A DNA stretch of 64,000 bases from CAIWHR01 sp963843595 (GCA_963843595.1 CAWJLG010000016.1:186001-250000); one strand, 5' to 3'; shown: positions 18,380 through 28,732, counted from the first letter of the stretch. The notes: a model not told the origin generated them from the letters alone. Program-made: numbers and translations.

Positions 18380-18586
18380 CTCGGGCAGAGTTTAGAAGAT
18401 CCCCCTGCTGATGACGACCGCCACGCTCGTCCGAGCGGCAACGGGCCACGCTGGGCGAATCGACGGCCCCCACCCTCGGCCGCCCGCATCCGGCCGACTT
18501 GTAGCACGCATCTTGCTATCAGTTCGATGCTTCCACCCAAAAAAGTGCGATGATCTGGGCATCGAGTCCCCCATCCGCAGAACCCG

Positions 18587-19343
18587 ATGTATTTGCCGCC
18601 ATTCCTCGACCTGCGCGCCGGCTTCGCGAGCTACTTCTCGTGCGTGCCCGCCACCACGGCGAGCTCCGGGACGCCTGCTTCCGGATCCGGCACGACGTTT
18701 ACTGCCGCGAACTGAACTACGAGCCGCTTCGCCCCGACGGGCTGGAAGACGACGCCTCGATGCACAGTCGGTGCATTGCCTGTTGCGCGCCAAGCAGTCG
18801 GGACAGTTCATTGGTTGCATTCGGCTGATTCTGTCCGAGCCGGGCGATTCGGCGGCGCTGTTTCCGTTCGAGAAGACCTGTGCCGCAATGCTGGACCGGC
18901 AGATCGTCGATCCTGCCAAGCTGGAGCGAAGCCGGGTCGCGGAGGTGTCACGCCTGGCCGTCATCAACGTGTACCGTCGGCGCAAGGGCGGAGGAGGAGC
19001 CGGGCACGATCCACACCGGCGACTTCGGTACGCCCGACCGACCACGTTTTCCCTACGTACCCGTGGGCCTCTATCCGGGCATGCTCGTGCAGGCCCAGCG
19101 TCACGGCGTCGAAACGCTGTTCATGATGACCGAACCGCGCCTCGCCCGTCACCTGTCGCTGCTTGGCGTGCGCATCCAACGGATCGGTGGGCCCGTCGAG
19201 CATCGCGGTCGACGGGTTCCGTGATGCTGTCGGTGCGCGGAACCGTGAAGAGCTTCGGCCCGATCGTTCGTCCGCTTTACGATTCGATTGCCGCGGAGAT
19301 CGACGCGGGTTACGGCGTCACCGAGACTGCTTCCGCGGCGTAG
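18587..19343 (+). CDS. PEP-CTERM/exosortase-associated acyltransferase, frameshifted
   Basis: Member of the FeeM-like acyltransferase group tied to exosortase systems. Joined frames: MYLPPFLDLRAGFASYFS, CFRIRHDVYCRELNYEP, SVHCLLRAKQSGQFIGCIRL, VAEVSRLAVINVYRRR, GLYPGMLVQAQRHGVETLF, RHLSLLGVRIQRIGGPVEHR, VRPLYDSIAAEIDAGY. The R-x-x-V-Y-C and E-V-S-R-L-A-V motifs are diagnostic. At least four indels (near 18640, 18760, 18995, 19215) are needed; the joined length of about 250 residues matches the family. It would move an acyl chain onto an amino acid or similar acceptor; the acceptor is unknown. It ends 24 bp from the convergent DUF1302 gene. Confidence 0.8.
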
Positions 19344-19367
19344 GGCTTTGGCGCTCCAAGGCCGTCA

Positions 19368-20892
19368 TCAGAAGTCGTAGCGGATTTCCGTGTAGAGCCG
19401 GTCCCGGTTGTTGTAGCGACCGAAGAAGCCATCGCTCGAGCCGGTGAAGATGTCGACGCCGAAACCCACCGTCGTGTTCTTGGCTGGGTCCAGGTGAGGC
19501 GCGGCCGCACGAGGCCGCCGGCGTCCTTGAAGTTCTGAATCCACAGGATCTGCGGCTCGAAGGCGTCGTCAGCTTCGTCGACAGCAGCACGCTCGCCCCG
19601 AAGCCGTCGTCCTTGATCGCGAGATCGCCTCCGCCGCCATCGAAATACACGCGCTGGAATCCCTGCACGTTGAGCCGCGTGTCGGCCGGCATGAAGGGAA
19701 GGGAGATATCGAGACTCACGATGTAGTCGAGCGTCGATCGTTTCACCACGCCCTGCGCCGCCGTCGCGAAGTCCGCCACAGTGTAGCCCTGCCCGTTGGC
19801 GTACACGGCCTCGCCGCGCAGGACCACGTCGCCGAAATCCTTGCTGACCGTGCCGCCGGCCTGCCAGATCCGGTCGTAGCGCGGCTGGAACACGAATGGC
19901 TGTCCGGTACTCGTCGGCGGTTCCGGATAGAAGGTGGGCGCGAGGCGTAGCTGCGGTAATAGAACGCGCGAGATCCCAACCGCGACGAGCGTGTTCGCGC
20001 GGAAGCCGAAGCTGGAATTTGAGAGCGTCCGGGCCGGCCGGACCGGGTCCTGGAACAGCGAGGCGACCTCCAGGAGCATCGGCGCGGTAAGCGCGCCGGA
20101 TAGAAGTCGGCACCGGGCTTGCCGATCCGGTCGAACGTGGCACGGGAATCCAGACGAAGTCCAGATGCGCGTCGCCGGTGGTGTATTCGGCGCGTGCCGC
20201 CCATTGCGGGATGCGGATGAGGTCGAAGCTCGGCAGCAGAAACTCGCGCGAGTCGTGGGCCGACACGACGTCGGCGAAGAACAGCCCGACGACCTCCCCC
20301 CACACGATCTGCTGAGCGCCCAGTCGGAAATCCCAGGATCCTGCGGAAAAGTCGATGTAGTTCTCGCCCCAGAAGAAATCGGTGCGCTGATTCTTCTTCA
20401 CGGGGTCGAGATAGAAGTCGGACGTGGCGTAGACCAGGTCACCGTCGACTCGGCCGCTCAGCTTCCACTTCACCGCATCGGCGATTTCGCCCTGACCGAC
20501 GACTGCAATCGACCCGCACCCCGCGACCATACACGGGGTCGGCGTACGTGTACGCCGCGGCGCCGTCGAAAAACCCGCCGACCGATACGCGCGCTTCGGC
20601 GCAGAATCCGACGCAGATCCGAACAATGCGTCGCGCGTCGACGGAACCGGATTCGCGCCTGCAGCGCCGGTCGTTCCTGCCTGCGCCAGACGCAAGGCGA
20701 CGGCGGGCGTCCTCACCGGCGGTGTAGCGTGTTCGACTCGGGTGCATTCGAGCCCTCACCCGCGATCGACGTGTCGGACGCGCTCGCCGGGTAAGGAACC
20801 GCCTCCGCAGCCAACGCCTGCAGCGGGAGAGCCGATCCTGCGGCGCGCGCCAGAGCGATCAGCACGGGCACCATCGATCTGCATTGCATCAT
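19368..20892 (-). CDS. DUF1302-type outer-membrane protein, frameshifted
   Basis: Signal peptide MMQCRSMVPVLIALARAAG then LPLQALAAEA. The body contains DUF1302 features: DFFWGENYIDF, FRLGAQQIVWGEVVGLFFAD, LLPSFDLIRIPQWAARAEY, FVFQPRYDRIWQAGGTV. It ends in an amphipathic strand with terminal Phe (LYTEIRYDF), the mark of a beta-barrel. About 505 residues once joined; indels near 20740, 20510, 20120, 19970, 19560 and 19430. Proteins of this family commonly sit beside export systems for hydrophobic compounds. The ATP-binding gene lies 24 bp upstream on the same strand, so they probably form one operon. Confidence 0.75.
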
Positions 20893-20915
20893 CTTGCTTT
20901 CCCCCGTGCGTCGAG

Positions 20916-21651
20916 TCAGGGATTCTCGACCGGATGCCGCTCATTGACCATGACCCAATGGTGGGCCGTCCGCACGCCGAGCCGGTGAATGCGGCCATCT
21001 TCGATGCGAACCAGACGGTCGGCCCGCGCGATCACCTTCTTGTCGTGGGTCGAGAAGACGAACGTCGTTCCGAACGACCGGTTGATCTGTTTCATCAATT
21101 CTAGGATGCCCGCGCGGGTCCGGCTGTCGAGATTGGCGGTCGGCTCGTCGGCCAGGATCATCCGGGATGCGTCGCCAGCGCACGGGCGATTCCCACGCGT
21201 TGCCGCTGGCCGCCACTCAGCTCGTTTGGCCGGTGGCGCGCGAACCCGCCGAGCTGCACGATGTCGAGGTACTTGGCGACACGCGCTCGCCGCTCCTCCC
21301 GCCCGAGCTCCTTGAACTGCAGCAAAGGATATTCGACGTTCTCCGCCGCCGACAGCACCGGAAGCAGGTTGAACGTCTGGAAGATGAATCCGATCGACCG
21401 GGCGCGCAGATCGACCAGCTGGTGGGGCGTCTGCCCGCTGGTGTCTCGCCCGTCGATCAGGATCCGCCCGCTGGTGGGAGTGTCGATGCAGCCGATGAGG
21501 TTGAGGAGCGTCGACTTGCCGCTGCCGGAGGGTCCCGCGATCGCGAGAAACACGCCCTCGTCGATGGAGAGCGTCACGTCCTGCAGCGCCGGGACCTGCT
21601 GGTCCCCGAGGCGGTCGATTTGGAGACGTTTTCGACCTGGATCAGGGACAT
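20916..21651 (-). CDS. LolD/MacB-type ABC transporter ATPase, frameshifted
   Basis: ATP-binding subunit. MSLIQVENVSK opens the protein; after an indel near 21610, VTLSIDEGVFLAIAGPSGSG (Walker A GPSGSGKST), IGFIFQTFNLLPVLS (Q-loop), NELSGGQRQRVGIARAL (signature), and after a second indel near 21160 MILADEPTANLDSRT (Walker B) and STHDKKVIARADRLV (H-loop). About 245 residues. It should energise the two FtsX-type permeases at 25516-27977, since no other permeases are present; the intervening genes on the opposite strand separate them. Confidence 0.88.
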
Positions 21652-21680
21652 TGGCGGCAAGGAAGAAGGCGGCGAGTCGC

Positions 21681-21686
21681 TATAAT
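21681..21686 (+). promoter_or_regulatory. Possible -10 box for the LolA-like gene
   Basis: A perfect TATAAT in the 208-bp divergent gap between the ATPase and LolA-like genes. No good -35 hexamer at 16-18 bp, so this is only a candidate, perhaps activator-dependent. Confidence 0.3.
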
Positions 21687-21859
21687 GTCGAAATTCGATC
21701 GGTCTCCGAACAGCTGCTCCGACCGGCAGTCGAACCCGCCGGCGTCATCACCGGAGCGTTTCATTCCCACAGATCAGAGGAACTCATCGAGGATTTCGCC
21801 GATCCTGTGACGATTCGGCTGCAAGCGGTAGCGCACCTTTATCGTTAACAGCAGCTTAT

Positions 21860-22650
21860 ATGTTCTGACTTCACGCGCAAAACGGGGATTGGGCCTTGCC
21901 TGCATGGCGCTGGCGTGCGCGGCGGGCATTTCCCCGCCGACCCTCAGCCGCAGTCGGCGCAGGTCAAGGACGACGACGCGCTCGCCAAATCGATCGTGGA
22001 AAAGGCCGACCTCGTGCGCTTTCCGGCGCAGGGCTTCGAAGTAGGCGTCACCATCACGACAACGGCGCCCGGTGAGCAGCCCGATATCCGAAAGTATCGA
22101 GTCCTTTCCAAGGGCAACGAGAACACGATCGTCTTGGTCACCGAACCCGCGTCGGACCGCGGCCAGATCCTGCTGATGAAGGGGCGCGACCTGTGGATTT
22201 TCCTGCCGACCGTATCCCAGCCCGTACGCCTGGGCTTGAGCCAGCGGCTGACCGGTCAGGTAGCGAATGGGGACCTGGCACGCGCCAATTTCGCCGGTGA
22301 CTACAGCGCGAAACTCCTGCGACCGAGAAGGTCGACGGTGAAGCGACGCAAGTTCCTCGAGCTGACCGCGGTCGATCGCGGCGTCGCCTATCACCGCGTG
22401 CTGTACTGGGTGGGCCAGTCGAACTTCCGGCCGCACAAGGCGGAGTTCTACTCCCTCTCTGACCGCCTCCTCAAGACGTGCCTGTACCAGAACTATCAGC
22501 AGATGGCCGGCCGGGTCCGTCCGACCCGACTGGTGATGCAGGATGCGCTGCGCAAGGATGAGGAGTCGGTGCTCGACTACTCGGGGATGCAGTTTACGTG
22601 ATCTCCCCGACCGGATGTTCACCAAGGATTTCCTGAAGCGGCTGGAGTGA
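21860..22650 (+). CDS. LolA-like outer-membrane lipoprotein-sorting protein, frameshifted
   Basis: Periplasmic protein of the outer-membrane lipoprotein-sorting (LolA/LppX-like fold) family. A signal peptide can be pieced together from LTSRAKRGLGLACMALACAA; the body reads DDALAKSIVEKADLVRFP, GFEVGVTITTTAPGEQPDIR, KYRVLSKGNENTIVLVTEPA, RGQILLMKGRDLWIFLPTV, then LSQRLTGQVANGDLARANFA and ends LPDRMFTKDFLKRLE. The MKGRDLWIFLPT and SQRLTGQVANGDLA blocks are typical. Indels near 21865, 21950 and 22598. It would shuttle a lipid or lipoprotein from the ABC transporter to the outer membrane. It opens divergently from the ATPase gene. Confidence 0.82.
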
Positions 22651-22781
22651 TGACTTGCGTCGCTCAATCGTCCGGGGCCGCGACGCGACCGCTTGTGATT
22701 CGTCAACGGACGCCGCATTTCGGCTTGACACGGTCTCGACCGCAGGTCCAGAGTGAATCACGAAGTCGTTTTTCCGGAAAG

Positions 22782-23671
22782 ATGAAAAGCTTTGAAAGAG
22801 TCCTTCCGAAAAATCGTCCAAAAGCTTCGTCGCACCAACAGGAGCAGCAGATGCCCGCCGGCGTGGGCAGGGAAACGCGAAGGGGCGATGATCCAACTGC
22901 TTCGGGGTCTAAGGACCTCAGCGACATCACGGGCCAGACGGTCTACGGTGATCGCCCGCTGCGGTTTCGCAGTCTGACGCTGACGGAAGCCGATTTCCCT
23001 GCGCTCGACGACCCGGCCGCCATCGAGGGCGCGTTCAAGATCCGCGTGGCCCGGCACACCGGTGCGCATCGGAGGAGCCGGAGCGTTGGTCGAGCGGCAG
23101 TACGCCGGGCGTGGCTATGCGATCCCCGCGCCGAAACACAACCCATATCTCGCCACGTTCCTGGCCTACGACGAGGGCCAGATCGTCGGCACCGTGACCG
23201 TTCGACTGGACTCGGGGGAGCGCCTGAATGCCGATGAGCTCTACCCGAACGAGATCGATTCCCTGCGCTCGATGGGCCATCGGATCTGCGAGTTCACCCG
23301 GCTGGCCGTCGACAGGACGGCCGCCAGCAAGCCCGTGCTCGCGGGTCTTTTCCACACCGCGTACCTCTACGCCTCCGTAATCCGCGGGTACACGCATGCG
23401 GTCATCGAAGTCAATCCGCGACACGTGGCGTATTACGGGACCGCTCTCGGATTCACGCCCATGGGTCCGAAGCGCATGAACACGCGGGTGAACGCGCCGG
23501 CCGTGCTTCTCTACGCACCCTTTACCACCATAGCGGAGGGGCCTCGCTCTTTATGCGGGGAAGAAACAAAACACGCCCGGGGCCAGCCGGTCACTTTTTG
23601 TCTACGGATTTCCGCCGCAGGAAGAGGTCGGGGTGCTCAAGCGGTTGCGGGAGTTGGTTGCCGCTGGCTGA
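22782..23671 (+). CDS. N-acyl amino acid synthase (FeeM-like), frameshifted
   Basis: Acyltransferase with a GNAT-like fold, related to the long-chain N-acyl amino acid synthase FeeM. Start MKSFERVLPKNRPKASS (22782; 22851 is another option). Core: LRFRSLTLTEADFPALDDPA, FKIRVARHT, ALVERQYAGRGYAIPA, NPYLATFLAYDEGQIVGTVT, ICEFTRLAVDRTA, YTHAVIEVNPRHVAYYGTAL, GFTPMGPKRMNTRVNAPAVL. The C-terminus is recovered in another frame as SLFVYGFPPQEEVGVLKRL then RELVAAG. Indels near 23065 and 23545. The HAVIEVNPRHVAYYGTALGF block separates it from ribosomal-type GNATs. It follows the LolA-like gene with the same orientation, linking acyl-product synthesis with export. Confidence 0.82.
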
Positions 23672-23716
23672 CATTCGGAGCGAGCCGGATTCTGATCGCG
23701 AGTGCAAAGTGCTGAC

Positions 23717-23972
23717 ATGCAACTCACGCGCTTCTATGGCACCATGGAAAACGAGGTCAATGGCGCAACGCTGGGGCGGCCGTTGGGCATTTTGATTCTG
23801 GTGGCCATCGTGCAGAAGAGAGCTGCGTCTCGATGTGTTGCTCTACATGTTGCCGCAGATTCTCTCGGTCACCGTACCGGAAAAAATGCCGTTGCGACAA
23901 GCCCTAGTGGATGACGCCCAAGTCTCAAACAACCTCATGAATTCCAACCAACTGAATCTCTCAGGGAATTGA
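23717..23972 (+). CDS. Hypothetical small protein, frameshifted
   Basis: MQLTRFYGTMENEVNGATLG, RPLGILILVAIVQ, then in a second frame LRLDVLLYMLPQILSVTV, PEKMPLRQALVDDAQVS, NNLMNSNQLNLSGN. About 85 residues after an indel near 23820. Base composition is lower in GC than the flanks, and it marks the left side of a distinct insert. No family recognised; it may be part of a larger lost gene. Confidence 0.35.
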
Positions 23973-23987
23973 CCGGAAGTTAATGGC

Positions 23988-24256
23988 ATGACGACAATTT
24001 TCATCAGCAGCCTGCCGTTTCGGGCAGATGAAGGTTTCATTCGCGGTCTGTTCGGCCCCTTTGGTAACGTCGTGTCGGTCGAGTTTCACGCCGACTGGGT
24101 CAATCCGACCTACGAGCCTTATGCCTATGTCGAGTTGGACGCGCTAGATCCCGGAGTAGCCGGGTGGACGCGCTGGACGGCCAAAAATTCGGCCAGAATC
24201 ATATTCGCGTTCACGAGCGGGTGATTGTGACGACCGGTATCGTCAAGGCCGTCTGA
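23988..24256 (+). CDS. RRM-type RNA-binding protein, frameshifted
   Basis: Small protein with a single RNA-recognition motif: RNP2-like TIFISSLPF at residues 3-11, RADEGFIRGLFGPFGNVVSV, RNP1-like YEPYAYVEL, then after an indel near 24155 VDALDGQKFGQNHIRVHER and VIVTTGIVKAV. About 89 residues. Bacterial RRM proteins of this size are mostly uncharacterised post-transcriptional factors. It is 42 bp upstream of the WbpG-like gene on the same strand and shares its lower-GC composition. Confidence 0.7.
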
Positions 24257-24297
24257 TCTCGGTCACATCCCAAAAATCGTCTTATCGGAGTGGCTCC

Positions 24298-25483
24298 ATG
24301 GCTAAGGATATCGACCAACAAATCCTTAATGATCTGCGCCAGTTTGATTTCGTTGCGCAGAACATCTGGCCCTATGTGCGCGGCCTGTTCAAGCGCACAA
24401 TCGCCGCACGTTGCAGCCAATGCGTCATTTCCTCACGCGTTCCCTACATCACGCTGACCGACGGCGTTTGCAACCTGTGTCACGAACATAACAAGCTGCG
24501 CGCCAATGACGATGAAACCCTATGGCAGAAGAAATATGTCGAGCATCAGCGCAAGGAACTGGACCAGCTGCTGAAAAGCCATCAGGGCAAGGGCCGCGAC
24601 CGTTATGACGCATTGGTTCTGTTCAGCGGCGGCAAGGACAGCGTATATATGCTGTCTCGCCTGCGCAAGGAATACCCGGGCCTCCGCGTTCTGTTGATGA
24701 CCTGGGACAACGGTTTCTATTCCAAGCTGTCGCTGCAGCGCTGCAAGGAAGTGGCCGCCAAGCTGGACCTTGACCATATCGTCTACAAACCGCGTTCGTC
24801 GGTTTACAAGACGCTGTACCGCTATACGCTAAAGAATGTAGAAATGAAGGGTAGCTATCAGACGGTCGACCGACTGGACGGCACGCTGAACCAGATGCTG
24901 GGCTTCTATTTCGCCTACGACATGAACATTCCGTTGGTCCTCGCGGGCGTTGATTTCGCGCAGGAACTGATCATGCAGTTCCATTCGTATTTTGTGATGC
25001 CATTCGAGGATATGTGCTCGCGCACCCTGACCGACCGCATGGAGCGCCGGTCGGGCTTCAAGATTGCCGACATCTTCACCGAGGAAGACCAGAAGCTATT
25101 CTGGGACGGCACCGGCAAGGACCCCGATCGCATTCCGCAATACGTGCTGCCCTTCGTCGCCTGGCGCCCCGACAAGGCCGCCATTCTGGGCGAACTGGAA
25201 CGGGGAAAGCCTGATGCCGGAACGCGATTCCTCGCCCATCCTGACTAACAATCAGGTGCTTTCGATCATGACCGCGATCGACATCAAGACGATCGGCTAT
25301 TGCAGCTTCGAACCGGAATTCGCCGAAATGATCCGGTTCCGCGAAAACGACCCGGTCTATTGGCGCAACGCCTTTGAAATGGCCGAGTTCGGTGCCCGAT
25401 ACAAAGTCATCCTGCAACGTACGGTTTCGAAGGTACTCGGCAAGTTGGGCCTTACGTTTCAGGAAGTGGGACTCGAAGCCTAG
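24298..25483 (+). CDS. N-acetyl sugar amidotransferase-like PP-loop ATPase (WbpG family), frameshifted
   Basis: Adenine-nucleotide alpha-hydrolase protein. Four cysteines of a zinc site (CSQCVIS and GVCNLCHEH), then the PP-loop LVLFSGGKDSVYMLSRL at about residue 105. Further blocks: LLMTWDNGFYSKLSLQRC, NMNIPLVLAGVDFAQELIMQ-type C-terminal half, and a second-frame tail TIGYCSFEPEFAEMIRF ending LTFQEVGLEA after an indel near 25212. WbpG/PseA proteins transfer ammonia to make acetamidino sugars for surface glycans; the acceptor here is unknown. Codon use is less GC-biased than neighbours, and it ends 33 bp from the convergent permease gene. Likely acquired horizontally. Confidence 0.75.
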
Positions 25484-25515
25484 GGCCCCCAAAAGGTCGC
25501 CGGCAAAGTCGGCGG

Positions 25516-26727
25516 TCAGACGTTCTGGCGCAGCGCGTCCACCACTGGAATGCGCGTGACCCGTCGCGCGGGAAACACTGCCGCCACGACGGTGGCGACG
25601 AAGCCCACGACGAACGCGAGCACGAGCTCTTTCGGCACGACCCGAATCTGCGCCATGTAGCCGACCTCGCTGCTTGGCGGCGGCGGCATCGGGATGCCAA
25701 TGGCCGAGATGATCCACGCGAGCACGACGCCAAGCAACAACCCGGCGGCACTGCCAATCGCCCCGATCAGAACATTCTCGACGATGACAAGTCGGAAGAT
25801 GGTCTTCCGACGATTGCCGAGCGCCATCATGGTTCCGAAATCCCCCACCCGCTCGAAGGCGCTCATGTTGACGCTGTTGGCGACTCCGAGCAGAACCATG
25901 ACGAGGACGATCCACCGCAGAACCCCGAATTGCCGGTCGTACAGGGTGACCGTCTTGTCGTAGAAGTCGGTCAGTTCATTCCATTTCTTGATCTCGAATT
26001 TCTCCGGGTCCAATTGCCCCGCCAGCAATCCGGCGACGCGCGTCGTATCGAGCGTATCCGCGAGCGACACGACCAGCGTATTGATGCCGTCGGCGTTCAG
26101 AAGCTTCTGCGCCGCCGCCAGTGGAACGCGCACCGCACGCGCGTCGTAGTCGCGGGAAAAGCTCCGGAAGATTCCGACGACGTCGAAGTCCAGCGTGTTG
26201 AGCGCACCGCCCGAAGTACTGACCAGCAGCGTTATCCGGTCGCCCACCCGGATCTTGAACGCGTCCGCCAGGCCCTTGCCGACGATGACGGTGTACAAGT
26301 CCTGATCGTTCAGGCTGCGACCCGCCTCCATTCGGATGAACGTGCCCAGCCTGCTTTCGCGGTCCGGTTCGATTCCCTCGCCCACGATCGAATAGTCGGA
26401 ACGGCCAGTGCTGAGAAGACCCGAGAAACTGACCCGCTCCATGACGTCGTCCACGCCAGGGAGCTCGACGATCTTCAGTCGTAGCGGATCGGGATCGTCG
26501 ATCATGAATTTGTCCGGCGCGCGCGCCCCCTTCTCGAAGAACCCTCGGGCGTTGACCTGGATGTGCCCGAACTGCGAATGAATCACCGCCTCGCGCAGTT
26601 GAATGAACATGTCCTCGACGAACCCGCCCGACAGGACCAGGCTGATGACGCCGAAGCAGACCGCGCCAAACGTCATGCCGGTGCGCAGCTTCTGCCCGAG
26701 CAGATTGCGGAATGCGAGCTGGAGCAT
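25516..26727 (-). CDS. FtsX/MacB-type ABC transporter permease (second of pair)
   Basis: Intact 403-residue permease: an N-terminal membrane helix (LRTGMTFGAVCFGVISLVL), a ~230-residue periplasmic MacB-type core domain (FGHIQVNARGFFEKGARAPD, TVIVGKGLADAFKIRVGDRI), and three C-terminal helices of the FtsX domain (FGVLRWIVLVMVLLGVANSV, GAIGSAAGLLLGVVLAWI, LAFVVGFVATVVAAVFPARR). The ATG at 26727 places the first helix correctly; longer forms add charged residues. It lies 26 bp after its paralogue, so the two form a heterodimer-type unit like LolC/LolE. The ATPase is probably that at 20916-21651. Confidence 0.9.
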   Translation of the reverse strand: MLQLAFRNLLGQKLRTGMTFGAVCFGVISLVLSGGFVEDMFIQLREAVIHSQFGHIQVNARGFFEKGARAPDKFMIDDPDPLRLKIVELPGVDDVMERVSFSGLLSTGRSDYSIVGEGIEPDRESRLGTFIRMEAGRSLNDQDLYTVIVGKGLADAFKIRVGDRITLLVSTSGGALNTLDFDVVGIFRSFSRDYDARAVRVPLAAAQKLLNADGINTLVVSLADTLDTTRVAGLLAGQLDPEKFEIKKWNELTDFYDKTVTLYDRQFGVLRWIVLVMVLLGVANSVNMSAFERVGDFGTMMALGNRRKTIFRLVIVENVLIGAIGSAAGLLLGVVLAWIISAIGIPMPPPPSSEVGYMAQIRVVPKELVLAFVVGFVATVVAAVFPARRVTRIPVVDALRQNV

Positions 26728-26753
26728 CGGCCTCGCCTCGGCTACGGCGGCAG

Positions 26754-27977
26754 TCAGCGGTTGAACCGCAGCGCGTCTACGATGACCATCGCGGACGCCT
26801 TCCGGGCCGGAAGAACGCTCGCCAGCAGGGTCGAGCCGACAGCCAGCACGAACACTTCCACGCACAACCGCGTCGAAACCATGACTTCACCGAGGAATCC
26901 CCAGGATTGGCCCGGCGGCGGCGGCATCGGGATTCCGATATACGAGATCACGCGCGCAAGCAACGCGCCGAGTGCAAGACCCAGCAGGCCGCCGACGGCG
27001 CCGAGCATCGCCCCCTCGACTAGAAACATCCGGAGGATCCGCCGACGCTTGAGCCCCAGCGCCATCGAGGTGCCGATCTCGGCGGTGCGCTCGACCACGC
27101 TCATCATCATCGTGTTGAAGATGCTCAGCACGATGATCACGGCGATGATGACCCGCATCACGCCGACCTGTTTCGCGAACAGGGACACCGCCTTGACGTG
27201 GAAATCGGCAAGCTCGATCCATTCGGTGAACGCGAGGCCCTGTTCCCCGAAGCGCTCACGCAAATTCTTCAGCGTGGGCCCAGCCTGATCCGTGTCGTCC
27301 AGCAAAATCGCCCAGACGTGAGCGCCGTCCACCTTCAGGAGCGCCTGGGCCGCGGGGAGCGGCACCCGCAGCGCGACGTCGTCGTAGGCTTTCGACATCG
27401 TCGCGAACATGCCGCGCACGTGACACTCGACGGCGTTGATGCCGCCTCGTGCCGTGTTCGCGACGAGGACGACGGTATCGCCCACGGCAACGCCGAGATT
27501 CTCGGCGAGCCCCACTCCCATAATGATTCCGTTCGGGTCGTCGGCCGCCAGATTCGAGCCCCCTTGGATGCGCAACCCGCTGCTCAAGAACTGCTCCTTG
27601 CTGGGTTCGACGCCTTCCGCGATGAAGGACACCGTGTCGTCGCCCTTGCTCACCAGGCCGTTGAAGGCCAGGCGCCGCCCCACCACGCGCAACCCCGGGA
27701 GCCGCTCGATCTCGTCCAGCACGGGGGAGTTCTTCGGCAGGAGGTAGCCGAAAGGATCGGCCGTACCTTCCTCGAAATATCCCTTTCGGGTGACCTGGAT
27801 GTGCCCGAATTGCGAGGTGATCGTGGTTTCGCGGTGCTTGAACAGGATCCAGTCGATGAAGCCGTTCGCCACGATCAATGCCGCGACACCGAAGGCGATG
27901 GCGGCGAGCGCGAACGCGGAACGCCGGCGCTGCCGGCCGATGTTACGGGCGGCGAGGAAGAGGTTGGTCAGCAACAT
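26754..27977 (-). CDS. FtsX/MacB-type ABC transporter permease (first of pair)
   Basis: Intact 407-residue permease with the same plan as its neighbour: MLLTNLFLAARNIGRQRRR, first helix SAFALAAIAFGVAALIVANG, periplasmic domain with TSQFGHIQVTRKGYFEEGTA and GIIMGVGLAENLGVAVGDTV, and the C-terminal FtsX helices (MRVIIAVIIVLSIFNTMMMS, GLLGLALGALLARVI). The IPMPPPPG loop before the last helix is shared with the second permease and points to recent common origin. Likely lipid or lipoprotein substrate by analogy to LolCDE; substrate not known. Confidence 0.9.
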   Translation of the reverse strand: MLLTNLFLAARNIGRQRRRSAFALAAIAFGVAALIVANGFIDWILFKHRETTITSQFGHIQVTRKGYFEEGTADPFGYLLPKNSPVLDEIERLPGLRVVGRRLAFNGLVSKGDDTVSFIAEGVEPSKEQFLSSGLRIQGGSNLAADDPNGIIMGVGLAENLGVAVGDTVVLVANTARGGINAVECHVRGMFATMSKAYDDVALRVPLPAAQALLKVDGAHVWAILLDDTDQAGPTLKNLRERFGEQGLAFTEWIELADFHVKAVSLFAKQVGVMRVIIAVIIVLSIFNTMMMSVVERTAEIGTSMALGLKRRRILRMFLVEGAMLGAVGGLLGLALGALLARVISYIGIPMPPPPGQSWGFLGEVMVSTRLCVEVFVLAVGSTLLASVLPARKASAMVIVDALRFNR

Positions 27978-28732
27978 GCACCTCGCACGTACCCCCGGTC
28001 AGCGATGAATCGCACGGCGGCTGCCATGGGAGTATCTAAGAGTATCTAAGCGTACCGCTTGCGGCTCTTGCCTGCCCAACGTGGAACGCCTGCATACGCA
28101 GGCCGAATCCTTTCGCGACCCCGACGGCGCCACAAAACGCCCGGGTGCCCAAAGCTAGGCCGCCAAAGAAAAGCTCCGACGCTCGCCTGCAGTCGAAAAT
28201 CCTTACAGCTCCCGCCCTTGGCAGCCGCTGCCCGAATCCCCGAGGGCAGCTTGAGCCGTCATGCACAGTCAGCGCGCCGGGCTGGGACTCTATCCTGAAA
28301 CGCACCCGACCCCCACCTCGGCCACCGACGCCCATTGGGAAGTCTAAGAAGAGCCTACTAACCAGATCGACGACATGATGTGCGCGGTAGGGCCGCGTAT
28401 GGAGGAGCGTAGAGCCCAGCGGCTCTTCCCGACCGCGGCGCATCGACAGAGCTGTTCAAGCCGTGGCATCGCGCCCCTGGTGGCTCGATGTGCGGAACTG
28501 CTGCGGGGATGCCTAGGCGGAAGCCCGGTAGAACGACCGGCAAACATTCTAAAGCCGCCTCGGGGGCCGACGAGACCGGCAAGACTACGTTGAGTGTGGG
28601 CCGACACGGGCGTTGCATCAAGCACTCAAGTGTCGGCCGAATTTACAACTGTATCGCGGACGCATCAAAGGCCGCAGATCGCTAAAACATAACCAATTGA
28701 AAATAAAAGAACAATATTTGATATCTTGCTGC
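27978..28732. other. Long non-coding interval
   Basis: About 750 bp with no gene that I can support. It includes a short direct repeat AGTATCTAAG (28030-28049) near the left side and an AT-rich tract (28683-28728) immediately before a sigma-54 site, suitable for IHF or activator binding. Possible open frames lack family features and ribosome sites. Confidence 0.5.

Noticed and set aside
28036..28443. 135-codon open frame on the minus strand in the long gap
   Set aside because: Arg/Gly-rich composition, no ribosome site, no recognisable motif; reads as chance in high-GC DNA.
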